64,000 bases of DNA from Hylemonella gracilis str. Niagara R (GTDB lineage: Bacteria; Pseudomonadota; Gammaproteobacteria; Burkholderiales; Burkholderiaceae_C): the NCBI RefSeq assembly GCF_000600295.1, contig NZ_JEMG01000001.1:1803165-1867164 (forward strand). The letters are read 5' to 3'. A program made the translations under genes and the position numbers. The notes below the pieces were generated by a model. That model saw nothing but the letters and a program-made list of their open reading frames with translations, had not been told where the DNA came from and did no database searches. Shown piece by piece: positions 34,382 to 42,733 of this stretch (positions are counted from its first letter, which is position 1; each line of letters starts with the position of its first letter).

Positions 34382-35487
34382 GCCTTGCCGAAACGCAACA
34401 GCGAGTGGCCGTAGCCGATGCCGTCACGCACGGTGATCAGTCGCAGGCCGGCGGCTGCGCAGAGATGGATGTAGTCGGCGCTTTCGTAGATCTTGCTGTT
34501 GCCGCTGGCCATGGCCGTGAAATAGGGTGAGGTGTTGATCAGGCAGTAGGCCGCGATGTCGTAGCGCTGCCGGTCCCAGAAGGTGTCGAGGATCAGCACC
34601 TGGCCCTGTGGGGTCAGGGTGGCCACGGCGCGCCGCAGGATGCTGGCGATGGCCTGTTCGCTGAAGCAACTGAGGAACTGGCTCATCCAGACCAGGTCCA
34701 TGCCCGGTGCTCCTTCCTGCAGCAGTGGCGCGTTGTCGTCGAGCAGATCCACGGGGTGGGCATGCGCGCGTCCTGCGAGTCCCTCATTGTCCAGTGCCTG
34801 CCGCGCCACCGCAAGCTGCTGGGGCAGGTCGGCCAGGTGCAGTTCGACCTGGGCGTCGTGGCGCAGGGCCGCGATGCTGAACTTGCCCGTGTTGGCGCCG
34901 ATGTCCATGATGCGCCGGGGCGCGGTGGCGAACACGTCGGGCAGGATGAGCGGGAAGGAGGTGTCGGAGTAGAGGTGGTCGAAGGCGAACCAACTCGACT
35001 TCGCGGGCTCCGGCAGTTCGGGCAGGCCCTGGTAGATGGTCGACCAGCGTTTGCCCGCCTGCGCCTCGAGCGTCTTCAAGCCCGCAGGCTTGCCTTCGTC
35101 CAGAGCCCGTTCCAGTTCGAACAAGCCCAGGTAGCACACATCGTGCACGAAGTTCAGGTTGACCTGGGTGAGCGTGTCGCTCAGCACGCAATAGCCCGTC
35201 TTGTCCAGTACATAACGACCGTCTTTCAGTGAGACGGCGCCGCAGGACAGGCAGGTCTCCAGCACCAGCTTCAGGGCGTAGCGGCTCCAGCGCCCGGTCG
35301 CGGCCATGTCGTCCACCGACAGTCCCTGCCCCCCGGCCTCGGCCAGCGCCTGCAGCATGCCGCGTTTCCAGGCATAGCGCACGCAGTGGAACACCACGGG
35401 GCCGAAGGCGATCTTCTGGGCTTCGTAGCGGGCATCGAAGGCGGATTGGTGCTTGGGAGAAAACGTCTTGTCTTGCAGTGAGTTCAT
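34378..35487 (-). CDS. SAM-dependent methyltransferase of the APE cluster
   Basis: A 369-residue methyltransferase with an N-terminal winged-helix dimerisation region and the SAM-binding RIMDIGANTGKFSIAA at about residues 190-205, resembling class I O-methyltransferases. It probably methylates the aryl head group. It overlaps the lipoprotein gene by 4 bases; 77 bases without a gene separate it from the upstream FAD enzyme. Confidence 0.85.
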   Translation of the reverse strand: MNSLQDKTFSPKHQSAFDARYEAQKIAFGPVVFHCVRYAWKRGMLQALAEAGGQGLSVDDMAATGRWSRYALKLVLETCLSCGAVSLKDGRYVLDKTGYCVLSDTLTQVNLNFVHDVCYLGLFELERALDEGKPAGLKTLEAQAGKRWSTIYQGLPELPEPAKSSWFAFDHLYSDTSFPLILPDVFATAPRRIMDIGANTGKFSIAALRHDAQVELHLADLPQQLAVARQALDNEGLAGRAHAHPVDLLDDNAPLLQEGAPGMDLVWMSQFLSCFSEQAIASILRRAVATLTPQGQVLILDTFWDRQRYDIAAYCLINTSPYFTAMASGNSKIYESADYIHLCAAAGLRLITVRDGIGYGHSLLRFGKA

Positions 35488-35564
35488 GGGGTCGCGGCGG
35501 AAAACGCAGAGCGGCGGGAAATCAGGGATCAGGTCGGGTCGAGGCGTGGCGACGGCTCAGGGCT

Positions 35565-36809
35565 TCAGACCGAGCACAGCTGCGCCAGTACGGCCAGGCG
35601 ACGCGGTTCGGCCACGTAGGGGTTGGTGCGATCCCAGACGTAACCCGCGAGGATGGCGGAGATCATGCGGTGGATGTCGGGTGTTTTTTGCTTGTCATGG
35701 AAGATGATGCGCTGGAACCAGCCCTCGTACCAAGCTTCAACGAAGGCTCGGAAGGTGTCTACGCCCGTCCTGAGCGCGCGATCGTAATCCGCGTCCCAGT
35801 CCACCTTTTCTCCCGCAGCTTCGCGGCGGATGCACTCGGCGGCCAGGCTGGCGGACTTGAAGGCGATGGTCACACCGCTGGAGAACACCGGATCGAGGAA
35901 CTCCCCCGCGTTGCCCAGCAGCGCATATCGGTGGCCCTGGTTCATGCCATGCAGGGATTTCACGTTGGCGGCATAACCCACGATCTGGCGGCCCGGTGTG
36001 TCCCATTCCGCGTCCTTGAGCAGGGCGGCCAGGTCGGGTGCTTCGGCCACCAGGGCCTGCAGGCGTTCCAATTCACTGCCGGGGTACTGGGCGAGGAATT
36101 CCGTCTGCGCCACCACCCCCAGGGAACAGCGCCCGTTGGAGAACGGAATGGTCCAGTACCACACATGTGGAAACTTCGGATGCACGGTGACGCGGATCTT
36201 GTTGCGGTCGAAGCTGCTGGCCGGATCGATGTGGTCCCGCACATGGCTGAAGATCGCACCGCGCGCGGGGAAGTTCGAGGGTGTTTCCAGTTTCAGCAGC
36301 CTGGGCAACACGCGGCCGAAGCCACTGGCGTCCAGCAGGTAGTTGCCCTCGACCTGGTAAGTCTCGCCTTCGGGGGATTTGACGGTCAAGCGAGGGCGCG
36401 CGGCGTCCACGTCCACCGCTGACACTTCATGGCGGTAGCGGATTTCGGCTCCCATGCCTTGCGCTGCGTTGGCGAGCACCTGATCGAAGTCGGCGCGCTG
36501 GACCTGGTAGGTCGTGCCCCAGCCCGGACTGGACTTCTCGCGAAAGTCGAACGCGGTGTACCTGCCGTTCCAAGCGAAGGCCGCGCCATTTTTGTACTGG
36601 AAACCCGCTTGCACCACGTCGCGCAGCATGCCCGCGGCCTCGATCAACTCCATGCTTTGGGGCAGCAAGCTTTCCCCAATCGAGAAACGCGGGAACTGCT
36701 CGCGCTCCAGGATCAGCACTTGGCGGCCCTGCTGGCGCAGCAGGCCCGCCGCCACTGCGCCTGCAGGCCCGGCGCCGATGATGAGGATGTCGGTTTTTTC
36801 GGTTTTCAT
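35565..36809 (-). CDS. FAD-dependent halogenase-like oxidoreductase
   Basis: A 414-residue flavoprotein. The FAD motif GAGPAGAVAAG (12-22), IGESLLPQSMEL (44-55), Lys73 in GFQYKNGAAF, and a WYWTIP motif (217-222) resemble phenolic or pyrrolic flavin-dependent halogenases and related oxidoreductases. DASGFGRVLPR and FSSGVTIAFKSA follow. In xanthomonads the related pigment is brominated by such an enzyme, so halogenation of the aryl head is possible, but an oxidase or reductase role cannot be excluded. Confidence 0.8.
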   Translation of the reverse strand: MKTEKTDILIIGAGPAGAVAAGLLRQQGRQVLILEREQFPRFSIGESLLPQSMELIEAAGMLRDVVQAGFQYKNGAAFAWNGRYTAFDFREKSSPGWGTTYQVQRADFDQVLANAAQGMGAEIRYRHEVSAVDVDAARPRLTVKSPEGETYQVEGNYLLDASGFGRVLPRLLKLETPSNFPARGAIFSHVRDHIDPASSFDRNKIRVTVHPKFPHVWYWTIPFSNGRCSLGVVAQTEFLAQYPGSELERLQALVAEAPDLAALLKDAEWDTPGRQIVGYAANVKSLHGMNQGHRYALLGNAGEFLDPVFSSGVTIAFKSASLAAECIRREAAGEKVDWDADYDRALRTGVDTFRAFVEAWYEGWFQRIIFHDKQKTPDIHRMISAILAGYVWDRTNPYVAEPRRLAVLAQLCSV

Positions 36810-36966
36810 GTCAATTGACCTTGGTTAGGTATGAAGCGCGGCGGGCGACCCGAAGCATCGCCGGGCGCAAGGGCGCCGAACCTAGCCTCTTGGGCTGAGC
36901 CTGTGCCCGCCGAGTGGATGGTGTTGTCAGAAAGCAAGGGGTCTGCATGGATGGCATGCGCGGGCA

Positions 36967-37245
36967 TCAGTGCAGGAACTGGCCGGCACGCGCGATGCCG
37001 ATCAGTCCGACGAGGATCCAGAACACATTGAGCGTGGTGTAGGCGGCGTCCTTGCGCAGCCAGGCGCACCAGGACAGCAGCATCGCGTCGATGGTGTTGA
37101 AGATCCAGACGAACATGAAGGGGCTGTCCGGTCCCATCCAGCTCACAAGGCTGAAGCTGAAGATGCGCATGAGGACGCCCAGCATTTCAAGGGCGCGCAT
37201 GTGTCGGAGGACAAAATCGTTGGCGGAGTTCAACTGCAGTCGCAT
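36967..37245 (-). CDS. Small membrane protein in APE cluster
   Basis: A 92-residue protein with two or three hydrophobic helices (MLGVLMRIFSFSLVSWMG, FMFVWIFNTIDAMLLSW, LNVFWILVGLIGIARAG). Not a family I can name. It is 33 bases downstream of the exporter gene; 157 bases without a recognisable feature separate it from the FAD enzyme. Function unknown. Confidence 0.65.
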   Translation of the reverse strand: MRLQLNSANDFVLRHMRALEMLGVLMRIFSFSLVSWMGPDSPFMFVWIFNTIDAMLLSWCAWLRKDAAYTTLNVFWILVGLIGIARAGQFLH

Positions 37246-37278
37246 GATGAGGAAGGCATGAAGGCGTGAAAACTTGAA

Positions 37279-39684
37279 TCAGGAGGTGGGTCCGGGTGCT
37301 TCTTGCACGGGCCGCAGGCAGGGTGCGAGCAGTCCGACGATGGCGACGCCGAACAGCAAGGTCAGCCCGAAGGCGCGCAGCGCGGGTGTGCTGGACAGCC
37401 CAAGCAAGCCGAAGGCCAGCCAGGTGCTGACCGCCCCCAGGCTGACCGCTAGCCAAGCCGAGCCGTCGTTGGGGTGCTCCAGCAGGAAGATGCCATAGTC
37501 CACGCCCACGCCCAGCAACAACAGCAGCGCCAGCACATTGAACAACTGCAGCGGTTGACCCAGCAGACCCAGCAGCGCCAGTGTGATGACGCTGCCCAGG
37601 GCCGTGGGCAGCCAGGCGCGCCAGGCGCCACGTCCGAAGCGCCAGGCCAACGCCGCGAAGACCGCCGCGTGCGCGAACAGCAGCAGCACGCCCATGGCCT
37701 CGCGGTAGCGGCCCAGCACGGAGGTGACTTCCTCCGCCTTGTCGACCCAGCGCACACCGGGCAGATCATGGGCGACGGCGGCGAGTTCGGGCAGCAGGGT
37801 GGGGTCGTGCAGGCCCCGCAGCAGGACCACGCTCGCCTGCGTGGGGCTCGCTGCGCCCTTCAGTTCCCCCAGCCAGAGCGGGCGCGCCGCCGCCGAGGCT
37901 GCACTGGTCAGCCAGCGGTCCAGCGTCAGCGGTGCCTCGGGGAAGGCCGGTCGCCGCAGCGATTCGCCCAGGACCTGGCCGACCGCGCCCAGCACGCGGC
38001 TCTCGGCTTGCGCGGTCAACGCGGCGTCGGCTTGCTGACGCGCCACCGAGGGCAGCCAATGAGACAGGGCGCTGTAGCCCAGGCCGTGACGCCGCGCCAC
38101 GGCATCGAGCCGGGCCGTCAACGCTTCCTCGCGTTGCAGGACCTGTTCCGCATCCTGGCCCTGAACCAGGTAGAACTGCGCCGGACTGGCCACGCCCAGC
38201 AGGTGGGCCAGGCGGATTTGCGATTGCATGAGTTCCGCTGGCGAGCTTTGCAACTGCCGCACGTCGTCGCTGGTCTGCAGCCGCGTGAGCCCGAAGGCGC
38301 ACAGCAGACCCAGCACGAGCCAGGGCAGCCAGGCGCGGGGTGCACGCCGGAGCACAGCCTGTGGGCGCAGGCGTGGCCATCGCGCCAGACTGGCGCTCAC
38401 GGCCTCGGCAAACCGGTTCGGGCCCACGGTGCCCCCATCGAGCAGGGGGAACCAGCAGACCACGGTCAGCATCGCGGCGGCCAGTCCCACGCAAGAGAAG
38501 ACGGCGATCTGCCGCAGGCCGGGGAAGGGCGCCAGTCCCAGTGCCAGGTAGGCCAGCATGCTGGTGGCCAGGGCCAGCAGCAGGCCGGGCAGAAGTTGGC
38601 GCATCAGGCTGCGCGGGGGTGTCGTTGCCCGTGCCTGGCGACTGGCGTAATAGTGGATGCCATAGTCCTCGGCCACGCCCACCAGGCTGGCGCCGAAGAT
38701 GAGCGTCAACAGGTGCACCGAGCCGAACAACCAGGCGGTGACCGAGAGCGCGACCGCGCAGCCGATGCCCAGCGACAGCGCCACCAGCGCGATCGGGCGC
38801 GGGGAGCGGAAAGCCAGCCATGCCAGCAGCAGCACGGCGGCCAGCGAACCCCAGCCGATGGTGTTGATTTCCCGGTGAGCCTGCACGGCGGCGGCCTCGG
38901 CATGCAGAGGGATGCCCGCGCGCAGGAGATCCAGCGTGGCGCCGGGCGCGGCCTGCGCGAGCGCCTGTCGCGCGGCTTCTTCCGCCTTCCCCAGGGTGGC
39001 GCCGATGATGGCCTGTCCATCGAGTGCGAAGGCCGATCCGCGGATGTCATAGGCCAACACCACCCATTCACGCCCCTCGGCGGACAGCCACAGCCATTCA
39101 CCCTGCTCGCCCGCGCGCGGGCGGGCTCGGGTTTCAGCGGCGCGTGCCGTCCACCAGTGGGGCCAGAGCCCCAGGGGATCGCCGAGCCAGTCCGTGAGCC
39201 GTGCCTGCACCGCCGGTTGGTACAGCGTGGTAAGCGCGTTCTGCGCCAGCGTGGCGGTGGGGGTGTCCTGCAACTGTGCGCGCTGCGCGGGCGTGAGCAG
39301 GCGGTCACGCCATGGGCGGTAGAAGGCGAGGGTGTCGGCCTGGGCTGTCGGGTTGAAGGCCCGGCTTTCCACCAGCACCTCCTGCCCGCGCAAGGCCTGC
39401 GACCAGGCAAGCGCCGCCTTCTGCGTCTGCCCCCAATCCGGCGTGCCCAGCATCACGATGACCTGGCGCGCGGCCTGATCGCCCAGTTGGCGCGTGGCCA
39501 GGGTGACTTCGGGCGCCTGTTCGTCGGCTGGCAGCAGTGACATCACGTCGGCGTCCAGGCCATGGGGGTCTTGCCAGAAGCGCCATTGGTGCGCGGCGAC
39601 GACCAGCACCATGACGAGCCAGAGCAGGGCCACGCCATGCCAGGCCCAGCGCCGCGCGCGCGCGAGGACGAGGGACTCAGTCAA
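37279..39684 (-). CDS. MMPL/RND-superfamily exporter of the APE cluster
   Basis: About 801 residues with about twelve membrane helices in the two-repeat pattern of MMPL proteins: one helix, a large periplasmic domain, then five helices, repeated. SVHLLTLIFGASLVGVAEDY and NVLALLLLLGVGVDYGIFLLE are the matched transmembrane segments with their conserved acidic residues. It probably exports the polyene or its lipid conjugate. The probable start is TTG 39684, nine bases after GGAGG; TTG 39693 abuts that sequence. Confidence 0.88.
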   Translation of the reverse strand: MTESLVLARARRWAWHGVALLWLVMVLVVAAHQWRFWQDPHGLDADVMSLLPADEQAPEVTLATRQLGDQAARQVIVMLGTPDWGQTQKAALAWSQALRGQEVLVESRAFNPTAQADTLAFYRPWRDRLLTPAQRAQLQDTPTATLAQNALTTLYQPAVQARLTDWLGDPLGLWPHWWTARAAETRARPRAGEQGEWLWLSAEGREWVVLAYDIRGSAFALDGQAIIGATLGKAEEAARQALAQAAPGATLDLLRAGIPLHAEAAAVQAHREINTIGWGSLAAVLLLAWLAFRSPRPIALVALSLGIGCAVALSVTAWLFGSVHLLTLIFGASLVGVAEDYGIHYYASRQARATTPPRSLMRQLLPGLLLALATSMLAYLALGLAPFPGLRQIAVFSCVGLAAAMLTVVCWFPLLDGGTVGPNRFAEAVSASLARWPRLRPQAVLRRAPRAWLPWLVLGLLCAFGLTRLQTSDDVRQLQSSPAELMQSQIRLAHLLGVASPAQFYLVQGQDAEQVLQREEALTARLDAVARRHGLGYSALSHWLPSVARQQADAALTAQAESRVLGAVGQVLGESLRRPAFPEAPLTLDRWLTSAASAAARPLWLGELKGAASPTQASVVLLRGLHDPTLLPELAAVAHDLPGVRWVDKAEEVTSVLGRYREAMGVLLLFAHAAVFAALAWRFGRGAWRAWLPTALGSVITLALLGLLGQPLQLFNVLALLLLLGVGVDYGIFLLEHPNDGSAWLAVSLGAVSTWLAFGLLGLSSTPALRAFGLTLLFGVAIVGLLAPCLRPVQEAPGPTS

Positions 39685-40366
39685 AGCGTGCAACCTCCGC
39701 CGGGCTCAGGCGCTCGGCCGTGGCCTGGGCGCTGAAACGGATCAGGCTTTCATCGCCGCGCGCCTCGACCAGGGTGGCGCCGCGCAGGTAGCGGTCACCT
39801 TGCAGCTCCACGCGGCTCAGCCATTGCGCGAGCGCGGCGTCGCGCGGGCGCAGGCTGATGCGCCAGTCTTGCGCGTCTGCGGCGTCGCCGACCGTGCCCT
39901 GGATGTGGAAACGCTGGGCCAGTGTCTCCAGGTCGGCGGCCATCAGCGCGAAGAGCAGGGCGTTGACGGCGCGCAGGCCAGGTTCATCGCGCGCGTCGAG
40001 TTGGCTGCTGACGCTGCCGTCGGCCTGACGGTTTTGCAGGCGGTCACGGGTCACGACCAGGGTGGACTCGAAGGGCCTGAGCGTGTGCCAGACGATGCCA
40101 TGGTCGCGCGCGACCAGGAACTCCCCGCGCGAGACGAGCGGGTTCTTGAAGCCCTGGACACGCTTGACCTGCTCGAACTGGCCCCGCAGCACCGGGGCCG
40201 TCTGCAGGCGCTGGCGGATGCGCGCCAGCAGCGGCGCGGTGTCCGGCTCCGTTGCGCGGGCGGGGCGCATGGCGGCCAGGCCGAGCAGACTGAAACCCAG
40301 GCCGAGGCCCGCGCACAGGCCGAGGCTGCGGCGCCGTAGCTTGTCGTGGTCTTGCGCGTGGGTCAT
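39677..40366 (-). CDS. LolA-like periplasmic carrier protein of the APE cluster
   Basis: A 229-residue protein with an arginine-rich signal sequence (RRRSLGLCAGLGLGFSLLG) and the LolA-like start of the mature domain, IRQRLQTAPVLRGQFEQVKRV. A beta-barrel hydrophobic pocket could carry lipidated pigment across the periplasm. It overlaps the exporter start region by 8 bases and the thioesterase gene by 4 bases. Confidence 0.85.
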   Translation of the reverse strand: MTHAQDHDKLRRRSLGLCAGLGLGFSLLGLAAMRPARATEPDTAPLLARIRQRLQTAPVLRGQFEQVKRVQGFKNPLVSRGEFLVARDHGIVWHTLRPFESTLVVTRDRLQNRQADGSVSSQLDARDEPGLRAVNALLFALMAADLETLAQRFHIQGTVGDAADAQDWRISLRPRDAALAQWLSRVELQGDRYLRGATLVEARGDESLIRFSAQATAERLSPAEVARFD

Positions 40367-40788
40367 GGCCGCACTCCCAGCCGTTCCCACAGCACCGGCG
40401 GGCAGACGAAGCACATCTCCCGCGTGGTCATGTCCACCGCGACTTGCAGGGTGTGGGCGCTGGTCAACTTCGCCCCGGTCTCCTTGTCGCGCAGGAGGTA
40501 GTTGATGCGCAGGCGGTTTTCCCATTCCACGATTTCGGCCCGCACGATGATCGGCTTGCCATAGGTGGCCGGGCGCACGTACTTGAGTCTCATGTCCACG
40601 ATGGGCCAGGCGTAGCCGGAAGCGCGCATCTGCGGGTAGTCGTAGTTGAACTTGGCCAGCAGGGCACAGCGCGCCATTTCTAGGTACTTGACGTAGTGAC
40701 CGTGCCAGACGATCTCCATCACGTCGATGTCGAAGAAGGCGGGTGTGACCTCGATCTCGTGGACCAGGGGCGCGTGGGTGGGCTTCAT
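40363..40788 (-). CDS. 4HBT-family acyl-CoA/ACP thioesterase
   Basis: A 141-residue hotdog thioesterase. FFDIDVMEIVWHGHYVKYLEMAR is the YbgC/4HBT active-site helix (only part is quoted in order: acidic residue, HGHY, ExAR). It would release or proofread acyl chains from the carrier proteins of the APE pathway. It overlaps both neighbours by 4 bases. Confidence 0.88.
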   Translation of the reverse strand: MKPTHAPLVHEIEVTPAFFDIDVMEIVWHGHYVKYLEMARCALLAKFNYDYPQMRASGYAWPIVDMRLKYVRPATYGKPIIVRAEIVEWENRLRINYLLRDKETGAKLTSAHTLQVAVDMTTREMCFVCPPVLWERLGVRP

Positions 40789-41882
40789 GGGCGGGGGGCG
40801 CGAGCGTTGCTGGGGTCGGGGCTGTCCCAGAAGGGAAAGAAGTTGAACCAGTCGTAAGGCGAGCGGGCCACGGTGGCGTCGAGGCACAGCGCGTAGCGCG
40901 CGGCGAGTTCGGCCAGCGCGCCCTGCCGGTCGGCGCGCGGCAGCAGCACCTGCTCGGCGATGGGCTCGAAGCGCAGCTCGTAGCTGCTCACCGGCTTGCC
41001 GCGCGGACCTGGCACCATCACGCGGGTGCAGGCCATCAGGTAGAGCGGGCAACGCAGCAGGGCCGCCAGCACATAAGGGCCGATGGGGAAGGCCGCCTGC
41101 GCGCCGAGAAAAGGCGCGCGCACCGTCTTGGCGGCATGGTTGTGCAGGGCGACGGGAACCCGGTCGCCCGCGATGGCGATGAATTCACCTTGCGCCACTT
41201 TCTCGGCCAGCAGCACGGCGGTCGCGGGCGTGACTTCGCTGACCTGCAGCAGTTGCACACGGCTGCCGCTGCCGTCGTGCGCCTGGTCGCCCAGGCGCTG
41301 CAGCACCCGGTTGAAGCGTTCCGCATGCGCGGTGTGCACCAGCACGGTCAGCCGCAGGGCCGCGTGGCGGTCGGCGATGGCGGCGCGGCACAGTTCCAGG
41401 CAGCCAATGTGCGCCGTGATGAAGATGCCGCCTTGTCCGCGCTCGATCATCGCGAACAGGGGTTCGCGGCCCGTGAAGCGCATGTGCTCGAAGCGGTAGC
41501 GGCCGCTGAGGGCCAGCAGCTTGTCCAGCAGGCTGTCGGCGAAGGCAATGAAGTGGCGCAGGCTGTGCCGCCAGTTCGGCGTGCGGGCAAAGACGCGGTG
41601 CGCCGCCTGCAGGCGGCGCAGGTAGTCCAGCGAAGCGCGGCGCGCCAGCGGCCGGGTGGCCCAGTAATAGAAGACCACGGGGTAGAGGCAGAGCCGGAAC
41701 GGCCAGCGCCCCAGCAGTCGGTGCACGCCATAGAGGAAGAGCAGGCCGGCGACGAAAGTGCTTTCGCCAATGTGGGCCCAGTGCGTCGACCTGGGGGCGC
41801 TGGAGGAGGTCGAGGAAGGCGTGGACGTGGCGGCTTGGGAAGCCGCCGGCCCCGGGCTGGCGCTTTGTGCCGGGTTCTTCAT
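40785..41882 (-). CDS. LpxL/HtrB-like acyltransferase of the APE cluster
   Basis: A 365-residue membrane-associated acyltransferase. HIGCLE (an H-x4-E motif) and AIAGDRVPV resemble LpxL-type lipid A acyltransferases. A poly-Ser/Ala N-terminus precedes one membrane helix (TFVAGLLFLYGVHRLLG). It may attach the polyene to a lipid. In E. coli APE clusters this domain is, as I recall, fused to the glycosyltransferase that is a separate neighbouring gene here; the two genes overlap by 4 bases. Confidence 0.85.
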   Translation of the reverse strand: MKNPAQSASPGPAASQAATSTPSSTSSSAPRSTHWAHIGESTFVAGLLFLYGVHRLLGRWPFRLCLYPVVFYYWATRPLARRASLDYLRRLQAAHRVFARTPNWRHSLRHFIAFADSLLDKLLALSGRYRFEHMRFTGREPLFAMIERGQGGIFITAHIGCLELCRAAIADRHAALRLTVLVHTAHAERFNRVLQRLGDQAHDGSGSRVQLLQVSEVTPATAVLLAEKVAQGEFIAIAGDRVPVALHNHAAKTVRAPFLGAQAAFPIGPYVLAALLRCPLYLMACTRVMVPGPRGKPVSSYELRFEPIAEQVLLPRADRQGALAELAARYALCLDATVARSPYDWFNFFPFWDSPDPSNARAPRP

Positions 41883-42733
41883 GCACCACCTCCAAAGCGC
41901 GCGGCGCCGCCGTGTCTTAGCTTGCGCGCCAGCAGGCGCGGTGCGCGCCACAGCATGCCCAGGAACAGCCGGGCGTGCATGCGCGAGATCAGCGCATTGT
42001 CCAGCCAGACGCGGAAGTGCGACACGCCGTCCTGCGGGTAATGCACGCGCGTTGGGAGGTTGAGGATCGGCAGGCCGCGCCAGTGCAGGCGCACGAGGAT
42101 TTCGGTGTCGAAGTCCATGCGCCGTCCGATGGGTTCCGCGTCGAGCAGGGCCAGGGTGGGCGCCAGGGGATAGACGCGATAGCCGCACATCGAGTCGCGG
42201 ATGTCCAGCGACAAGGTGTTGATCCAGACCCAGACATGGGTGAGGTAGCGGGCGTACAGCCTGGCCTTGGGCACGGAAGTGTCGTAGATGGGCACGCCGC
42301 AGACGACGGCTTCGGGCCGCGCGCGCGCCAGGGCCAGGAAGCGCGGCAGGTCCGCCGGGTCGTGCTGGCCGTCGGCATCGATCTGCAGGGCGTGGGTGTA
42401 GCGCGCTGGCTGGCTGCACTCCGCCGCCTGTGTCGTGACCGCTGGCGATCCCAGGCCGTGTGCACCTGCTTCGCGCAGGCCCGCGACGACCGCAGCGCCC
42501 TTGCCCTGGTTCTGGGGCAGGCGCAGCAGCCGGACCCGGGGCGCATGCCGCATGACCAGGGCGTCCAGCACGGCCGCGCATTCGGCGTTGCTGCCATCGT
42601 CCACCAGCAGGCAGGGCAGATCGTGCGCGAGCATCGCTTCCACCATGCGGCCGATGGTGCGCGGGTGGTTGTAGACCGGGATGATGGCCGTGGGCCGGAA
42701 CGCGAGCGCGGCGTCGGACAAGGACGTGCTCAT
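41879..42733 (-). CDS. Family 2 glycosyltransferase of the APE cluster
   Basis: A 284-residue GT-A-fold enzyme beginning with AIIPVYNHPRTIGRMVEAML and the nucleotide-sugar motif DDGSN, then QIDADGQHDP containing the DxD-like acidic pair. It may glycosylate the lipid carrier or the pigment; the sugar is not predictable. It overlaps the acyltransferase and the large fused gene by 4 bases each. Confidence 0.87.
   Translation of the reverse strand: MSTSLSDAALAFRPTAIIPVYNHPRTIGRMVEAMLAHDLPCLLVDDGSNAECAAVLDALVMRHAPRVRLLRLPQNQGKGAAVVAGLREAGAHGLGSPAVTTQAAECSQPARYTHALQIDADGQHDPADLPRFLALARARPEAVVCGVPIYDTSVPKARLYARYLTHVWVWINTLSLDIRDSMCGYRVYPLAPTLALLDAEPIGRRMDFDTEILVRLHWRGLPILNLPTRVHYPQDGVSHFRVWLDNALISRMHARLFLGMLWRAPRLLARKLRHGGAARFGGGA

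Noticed and set aside
37474-39540. A 688-codon plus-strand frame opposite the MMPL exporter gene
   Set aside because: Gln/Arg/His-rich translation typical of antisense of a leucine-rich membrane protein gene; no domain and no promoter.
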